Below are positions 59,601 through 64,000 of a stretch of DNA of 64,000 nucleotides, one piece after another; position 1 is the stretch's first letter; every line of letters begins with the position of its first letter. Source of the DNA: Chelonoidis abingdonii (lineage: Eukaryota > Chordata > Testudines > Testudinidae); NCBI RefSeq assembly GCF_003597395.2, contig NC_133782.1, positions 10,991,410 to 11,055,409 on the forward strand, given 5' to 3'. The notes beneath the pieces are model-generated. The model did no database searches. It saw nothing but the letters and a program-made list of their open reading frames with translations, and had not been told where the DNA came from. The position numbers and the translations under genes are program-made.

Positions 59601-62600
59601 AAGGGAAAAAGATAAAACGTCCAACACTTAACATAAAACAATGCCTTTCCGTTCCTTCTCAGTGAAGGGTTTTGCTAATGTCATCAATTGTTAAAGCAAA
59701 GTCAAAGCAGTTCATATAAAATATAGGAATCACCATGAACTGAATTAAGCTTCTTAATTAAGTGTTCTCATCGCTATCTGGGACCACTAAGTTACCTGTA
59801 AAACCTTACACAAAACAAGTTCATGGAGGCAAGTTCACACAGGCAAGCCAGGAGACTATCTACTTCTTGACACACTACGAAAAGAGGTTAAACCTTGGTC
59901 AGCTGTTCTATAGTCTACATGAAATGGGTTGATGGTCAGTCTCCCTTTACATCACAAAAATACACAATAACTCTTGGCATCCTTGCAAGTGGTTTAAAGG
60001 AGGAAATCAAGAATTGGTCACGTGATCCTTCTAAAAATAGGGTGAGGTACGCTGTGATGAAGCTTGTACTGAGGATATCTGTACAAATACCTGCTCTTCA
60101 CCTAACCAGAATGCTACAGATTTCAGTACATTATATTTCACATCACCAAGCTCACTTTAAAGAAGTACCACCACGTGGCAGTCATAAGGAGGGTGGTTTA
60201 GGTTGCCTACAAATGAAATGTAACAAATTACTATTAAAAATCACACATGTATATTACTGTCTTTCATTGTTGTTTTAGTTATGTCAAACTAAAAAAAATA
60301 TTTTTAACATGCAGTCTGCAACATTCTTCCCATAAAAATAGACTTTTAAAATGCACAGAGTTAACAATACAATAAATAGTATTAATATGAATGCCCAGAG
60401 ATTGGGAAGGTTACAGTTGGCATGTAATGGAAGAAGAATTAGAAATCATCATTTCAGTAATAAGCTGTTTATTAGACTCCAGGATTGATTACCTTGACAG
60501 TAAAATTAAGCATCAGGCAGTCTGGATGGGCTTCAGCCAGCTTGTAAAAAAGATCTCTCCATGTAGGATGTGCTATCATTTGCTCAAGCCAGGCTGGAGT
60601 CTGCAAAAATTACAGTGACAGAAAGAAATACTGCTGTACAGTGCAATAAAAATCCTGAATCTAAACATTTATAGAATTCAACAGATTTCACTTCTTAAGC
60701 TTATCCAGAGTAAAATTTTTACATGCATTATTTCAAGAGTCTTGAAAGAGAAATAGCTAACTGGAACCTTGTAACAAAATAAAATGTATTCAGCATTGAG
60801 CAGTTTCCACTGTCTAAGTGAACCTACAGGGCTTCTCAGATATGCAGACTAATTTTAAGAGAGAGCTTGTTTTAGTAAAGTATTAAAGAGGAAGCTACAG
60901 CTTCCTTGCCCAGTATTTGAATCCAAGGACCATATTTACCTTGGTCTAAAGAGATACAATCTCATAAAGCTGAGCTCAGAGACATTATGTCCAACAATTG
61001 AAACCCTGAGTTTGGCCACTGAGCAGCTGGTCTGTACTTGGCCATGTGTATTCTATGTATTACCTCGCCTTCCTCTGTAAAGATGGAATCTGCTTTCCGA
61101 GGGTCAAAGTGTTTGATGAGTAAACTTTTCAAGTGGTTTTCTACAGTTTCCTGAACCTGCACTGGTTCAACACCTGCAAGGAAGGAAATGTCACTGGGTG
61201 GAATCTAAGCTGTCAAGAGTAGTAGCAACTCCTTGAAGTTTCTCATGACTATTAGAATAATAGAACAGAAGTCATCTAACAAATTAACTAAGAGGCAAAA
61301 AGGGAGATAATATTCAAAACCCAAAATAGGCATATCAAGCAATATTAGATCAGATATGAAGGATTTAGGATTTCTCTTTCCTAAACACAGACCTACCAGC
61401 TGTATTACACAGGCGCACACATGTGCAGGTTATACTAATCCTTTTCTCAACCTGTCTTCTCCACTCATGTGAGCAAGCTGGGCACTGACATTTACAAGAC
61501 AGCTAAAAAGGCTGATAAGTATGTTTCAATATCTTGTCTGCTCACAAGAAAGCATATGGAGATTAGACAGTGAACCTACATAGCTACAAACTAAAAGACA
61601 GCTGCTTCCCATATGACAGATTCAAACACATGCCCACCAGCCTTCCAAGTACACCTCTACTCCGATATAACGCTGTCCTCAAGAGCCAAAAAAATCTTAC
61701 CGTCTTATAGGTGAAACCGTGTTATATCGAACTTGCTTTGATCCACTGGAGCATTCAGCCCTGCGCCCCCCGCCCCGGGAGCGCTGCTTTACCATGTTAT
61801 ATCCAAATTCGTGTTATATCGGGTCACGTTATATTGGGGCAGAGGTGTATCCTTTTGAATAATGTGTAATTAATTAACCAGTATCTGTACTGTAATTGCA
61901 GTGATTTAAAACATTTCCAACAGTGTGCATGTATTCTGTTCACACTAGTTACATTTGAATCTACCAAGATGTAGATTTCACCCCTTCATTGCACCATGGC
62001 AAAGATCCAGCAAAATTTGCACTGTGAACTTGCCCCTTCAGAGGCAGGGCTGCAGAAAACCCAGAAGGTTTGACAGTAAAGAATTTCAATCTCAATCAGT
62101 ACTTTTGAGAACTACATTTACAAAACTGTATATTTAACTGATCCACAAAAAGCAGGCTGCAACTAAAATGTAGTTAAATCAATATTAATTATGTTATGAT
62201 ATAATAAGATGTTAGGTATTTCCAGAGTATCTATCACAACACTACCTAAGCACTAGTCTCTTTACATGGGATTAAAATAATAGACGGAAAGCAGAAAGTC
62301 TAATATACAATAGCTCCTTTCATACTATAATTTTAGTATTTTAGTGTTCATCACCACACTACCTCACTCATCCCTTGGGTACAATTGTATTCTATTAGAC
62401 AGCTGCCACATCATTACACAAAAGTGGAACTAAAAATATATTCTCATCAGGTATATCGGGATTCAAAGAAAAAAAATGAATTTAGTCATATATTTAGGTA
62501 TTGAATGGCAACTTGGGCATCAACCACCTTTTGAGTATGATCAATGTTGTACCTGCCAACAGTTCAGAAGTTTCTGATGTATAAAGCAAAACTACAGCCA

Positions 62601-63024
62601 CAGGACAATGTTAGACCACTGTAGTGTACCTGTTTGAATGAGCCACTCTGCCAGTAGATTTACAGTTTGTGCCACTGCAGTATAGTTCTCTGACAGCAGT
62701 TGGATAACATTTTCTGGAGAGCCACCTGCCTGGAAATACCTGACAAAGGGATTAAAAGGGAGGAGGGGAAGTTATTTCAAAATTAACTGAAGAAACAGAA
62801 AGTATTCCACCCCTGTGTAAAGGCAGAACAATGCACTCAGTTATCATTTTCAAACTCTCTGTTACATGCAACATATTATCATTACATATCAAAATCTTTT
62901 ATACTCACCTTTTTAGAGTGTTAAATATAGAGGGCTCCATTATATAATCTCGAGTGGAAAATTTATGCAAACATTCTTGCTGGACTTCAGCATCATCTTC
63001 TCCTTCTCCATACTCATCATCCTG
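50576..63024 (-). CDS. NELFCD: NELF complex subunit C/D (NELFCD/TH1L), 14 of its exons, 5' end outside window
   Basis: Subunit of the negative elongation factor, which holds RNA polymerase II at promoter-proximal pause sites; NELF-C/D bridges NELF-A and NELF-B. Fourteen coding exons with GT..AG junctions join in one frame to 561 residues plus the stop. With the roughly 29 residues expected from the missing first exon this gives about 590, the NELF-C length I recall for human. The protein is nearly identical to mammalian TH1[21 protein letters not shown] near the N-terminus, [40 protein letters not shown], and the C-terminal [13 protein letters not shown]. The first coding exon (NELF-C/NELF-D alternative starts) must lie right of 64000. 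The gene faces CTSZ tail to tail. Its introns carry most of the DNA transposons and an LTR-like palindrome. Confidence 0.95.
51030..51159 (-). CDS. NELFCD: NELFCD exon, [13 protein letters not shown] segment
   Basis: 130 bp. Encodes [20 protein letters not shown] on to [10 protein letters not shown]. Acceptor is GACATCTCAG and donor is GTAAGA. Confidence 0.95.
51620..51760 (-). CDS. NELFCD: NELFCD exon, [14 protein letters not shown] segment
   Basis: 141 bp, phase 0 at both ends. Encodes [20 protein letters not shown] on to [10 protein letters not shown]. Acceptor is TCTTTTCAG and donor is GTCAGC. Confidence 0.95.
51979..52074 (-). CDS. NELFCD: NELFCD exon, [12 protein letters not shown] segment
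   Basis: 96 bp, phase 0. Encodes [20 protein letters not shown] on to SQLDVMEQ. Acceptor is GTTTGCAG and donor is GTGATA. Confidence 0.95.
52472..52586 (-). CDS. NELFCD: NELFCD exon, [14 protein letters not shown] segment
   Basis: 115 bp. Encodes [20 protein letters not shown] on to PVHLALLDE. Acceptor is TTCTATTTAG and donor is GTAAGA. Confidence 0.95.
52587..53672 (-). other. NELFCD: NELFCD intron without recognised feature
   Basis: GT..AG intron between the KRVSINK and FPVVAMG exons. The open frames here (for example 52706-53080, minus) show no family features. Confidence 0.8.
53673..53812 (-). CDS. NELFCD: NELFCD exon, [14 protein letters not shown] segment
   Basis: 140 bp. Encodes [20 protein letters not shown] on to LSTLYQCI plus two bases. 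Acceptor is AATATTTTAG and donor is GTAGGT. Confidence 0.95.
53813..54354 (-). other. NELFCD: NELFCD intron without recognised feature
   Basis: AT-rich GT..AG intron. Nothing else recognised. Confidence 0.8.
54355..54489 (-). CDS. NELFCD: NELFCD exon, [14 protein letters not shown] segment
   Basis: 135 bp, phase 0. Encodes [20 protein letters not shown] on to [10 protein letters not shown]. Acceptor is CCTTCACAG and donor is GTAATA. Confidence 0.95.
54490..55131 (-). other. NELFCD: NELFCD intron without recognised feature
   Basis: GT..AG intron; its donor GTTCGT (complement of 55131-55126) is weak. No element recognised. Confidence 0.75.
55132..55297 (-). CDS. NELFCD: NELFCD exon, [14 protein letters not shown] segment
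   Basis: 166 bp. Encodes [20 protein letters not shown] on to [11 protein letters not shown]. The acceptor CTTTACCAAG keeps the split Lys codon of KGHDAS; a second AG two bases later would break the frame. Confidence 0.94.
55298..56095 (-). other. NELFCD: NELFCD intron with a MITE-like element
   Basis: GT..AG intron containing the inverted-repeat element at 55454-55753. Confidence 0.8.
55454..55753. mobile_element. MITE-like element related to 3319-3551
   Basis: Left end GAGGCCTTGGCTACACT and right end AGTGTAGCCAAGCCCTG are imperfect inverted repeats. Internal blocks (TTTACAGCACTGCAACTTTC; hairpin CTCAGGAGTGTG with CACCCCCCTGAG) match the element at 3319-3551. The right half adds GCAGCAGCGCTTTGGAGTTT. 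No transposase frame. Confidence 0.7.
56096..56226 (-). CDS. NELFCD: NELFCD exon, [14 protein letters not shown] segment
   Basis: 131 bp. Encodes [20 protein letters not shown] on to EVQRFAHE plus two bases. Acceptor is TGTTTACAG and donor is GTAAGT. Confidence 0.95.
56591..58800. mobile_element. Possible older LTR-like repeat, split by a later insertion
   Basis: A sequence starting TGTCACAGTTCAGGGCAACT at 56591 and continuing on the far side of the palindrome (58172 onward) resembles a turtle LTR-type repeat recalled from memory. The left part (56591-56993) and right part (about 58172-58800) flank the younger insert. I saw no coding capacity and the right boundary is unclear. Confidence 0.4.
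56994..58171. mobile_element. LTR-like palindromic insertion with 5-bp target duplication
   Basis: The 1178-bp insert begins TGTCATAAGTAGATAGG and ends in its exact inverse. The outer 139 bp (56994-57132 and 58033-58171) are perfectly complementary. Inward the arms continue imperfectly to about 57415 and 57765, and the roughly 350-bp centre is unpaired. CCATC flanks both sides (56989-56993, 58172-58176). TG..CA ends, a 5-bp duplication and an AATAAA in the centre (near 57436) fit a retroviral-type LTR, with an inverted part-copy joined near its 3' end. Within the arms a 170-180-bp unit is repeated (TGTGAGTACAAA... occurs twice). No protein-coding capacity is seen. Confidence 0.7.
59224..59376 (-). 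CDS. NELFCD: NELFCD exon, [14 protein letters not shown] segment
   Basis: 153 bp, phase 0. Encodes [20 protein letters not shown] on to EKNLPEFA. Acceptor is TTGTTATAG and donor is GTAAGT. Confidence 0.95.
59377..60492 (-). other. NELFCD: NELFCD intron without recognised feature
   Basis: GT..AG intron. The plus-strand frame at 59895-60278 has no family features. Nothing else recognised. Confidence 0.75.
60493..60600 (-). CDS. NELFCD: NELFCD exon, [14 protein letters not shown] segment
   Basis: 108 bp, phase 0. Encodes [20 protein letters not shown] on to LMLNFTVK. Acceptor is TTTTTGCAG and donor is GTAATC. Confidence 0.95.
60601..61063 (-). other. NELFCD: NELFCD intron without recognised feature
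   Basis: Short GT..AG intron; nothing recognised. Confidence 0.8.
61064..61173 (-). CDS. NELFCD: NELFCD exon, [14 protein letters not shown] segment
   Basis: 110 bp. Encodes [20 protein letters not shown] on to SIFTEEGE. Acceptor is TTCCTTGCAG and donor is GTAATA. Confidence 0.95.
61174..62629 (-). other. NELFCD: NELFCD intron with mariner-like MITE
   Basis: GT..AG intron containing the TA-bounded element at 61650-61849; otherwise AT-rich without recognised features. Confidence 0.8.
61650..61849. mobile_element. Tc1/mariner- or pogo-like MITE in NELFCD intron
   Basis: Left end TACACCTCTACTCCGATATAAC and right end GTTATATTGGGGCAGAGGTGTA are inverted repeats with few mismatches, bounded by TA. 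The interior repeats GTTATATCG-type blocks. 200 bp, no coding capacity. Confidence 0.82.
62630..62739 (-). CDS. NELFCD: NELFCD exon, [14 protein letters not shown] segment
   Basis: 110 bp. Encodes [20 protein letters not shown] on to AEWLIQT. Acceptor is CCCTTTGTCAG and donor is GTACAC. Confidence 0.95.
62909..63024 (-). CDS. NELFCD: NELFCD exon 2, [14 protein letters not shown] segment
   Basis: 116 bp with the first AG, or 113 bp with the second, because the acceptor is a tandem AACAGCAG. Encodes (Q)[19 protein letters not shown] on to IFNTLK. The donor is GTGAGT. This is the most 5' exon in the window. Confidence 0.93.
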
Positions 63025-64000
63025 CTGTTTACAAACACAGAGTCAGAGTGGTAATTTCTCTTTTACATTTGTTTTTTTCTACTGTGCTAGTTACATTTTA
63101 AATATCTTTCTTGTTGCCCACAAAGGTGCATATACACACCATTTCCTACAGCAAATGCCTTCTACAGCAGAAAGCACAACCTCTTAACAGAGTTTACTTC
63201 AACACCTACCACATTTAGGGGGGAAATGTATTTTTAGGGGGAAGCATGTATTTTTAGGAAAGTGAGCACAATCAAACCTTAAATAATAATATAACAACTG
63301 TAGAATCAGGGCATTAAATTATAAATCTCTTGGAGCAAGACATCTCTCTTTCCTTTGTACATTTTTAACATCAACTGTGAAAAAATCCAGGCACCAGAAG
63401 CAGCCATCAAGATTAGGACTTTTTAAAATATACTCCACATTTACAGTATTTGCCACGTGAAGGGGGACGGGCAGGGTCTAAAGATCAACCATAGTTGCCT
63501 GGAGCTCAACCCAAAGAGGACAGGGGCTCAAGAGCGCTCAGGTTTTGCTATCTAAAGGGAAACCATATTTTTTTTTTAAACTCCTGAAAATCACAGAGGG
63601 GAACCCCTGTGCCTGCTCTGACCATGCCAATGGGCAAGCAAGTAGGAAGCAGGCAGACACATTTGGGGAACACCCAGGGCACAACAACACACCCTCAGCA
63701 TGGCAAGGAGAGAGAGCCTGTGATGCTATGTGCAACGGAAGCTTCTTTGGTGATGGTGCCGTGGGGCAGGGCAAGGGGAGAGTCAGCCTCTGGGAACACT
63801 TCATACAAGTGTGTGTGGGGGGGGGAGATAGAGCCCCCTAGCCAATATTCCCCCTCCAGAAGGGATCTCCAACCACAACCCCTCAGCCAGGCTCCACCCC
63901 GCGCCCCCTCCAATCTCTGGTTCTGCCCAGCACCCCCCCTCTGCCCCCAGACTGCACCCCCTCCTCATTCCCCCCCCAGCTCACCCTTCACCCCACGCCC
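63025..64000 (-). other. NELFCD: NELFCD intron 1, 3' part
   Basis: No first coding exon (start of NELF-C or NELF-D) was found here. Sequence from about 63830 is C-rich and looks repetitive, not promoter-like. GT..AG acceptor is at the left end. The gene continues past the window. Confidence 0.65.

Noticed and set aside
59895..60278. A 127-residue plus-strand gene within NELFCD
   Set aside because: No family features or splice context; it lies in an intron antisense to NELFCD and looks like chance.

Overview
The window is vertebrate nuclear DNA. Its genes have short exons with GT..AG junctions, long introns and large non-coding gaps, and interspersed repeats of several kinds lie between and inside them. 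The gene order and the repeats (hAT- and mariner-type MITEs, an R2/R4-like LINE relic, LTR-like units) best fit a reptile, most probably a turtle. The species call is an inference from repeat style and protein similarity; no search was run.

Five protein-coding genes are recognised. Their order matches the block PRELID3B - ATP5F1E - TUBB1 - CTSZ - NELFCD that I recall from human 20q13.32, read from the opposite strand. (1) PRELID3B, + strand: only the last coding exon (1831-1950) and 3' UTR. (2) ATP5F1E, + strand: complete 51-residue protein from two coding exons (14966-14997, 15642-15765), behind a CpG-rich promoter with five regularly spaced inverted CCAAT boxes. (3) TUBB1, - strand: complete, four coding exons between 30718 and 24808, 453 residues. 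(4) CTSZ, + strand: complete, six coding exons between 39286 and 45696, 301 residues. (5) NELFCD, - strand: fourteen coding exons between 63024 and 50576; the first coding exon is not seen and should lie beyond the right edge. ATP5F1E and TUBB1 converge, TUBB1 and CTSZ diverge, and CTSZ and NELFCD converge.

The proteins do unrelated housekeeping or cell-type jobs: mitochondrial lipid transfer (PRELID3B), F1-ATPase central stalk (ATP5F1E), platelet/thrombocyte microtubules (TUBB1), lysosomal carboxypeptidase (CTSZ) and promoter-proximal Pol II pausing (NELFCD). They form a conserved neighbourhood, not a pathway.

The space between genes is mostly unannotated DNA with repeats. These include a 33-bp minisatellite (9.8-10.6 kb) that is open on both strands, a decayed non-LTR retrotransposon (18.8-21.7 kb, - strand) that still shows a YMDD reverse-transcriptase motif, several MITEs with clear target-site duplications, and a 95-nt CA repeat. 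An LTR-like palindrome with 139-bp perfect arms and a 5-bp duplication sits in a NELFCD intron, apparently inside an older LTR-like repeat. I found no CRISPR array, bacterial defence system or other prokaryotic feature.
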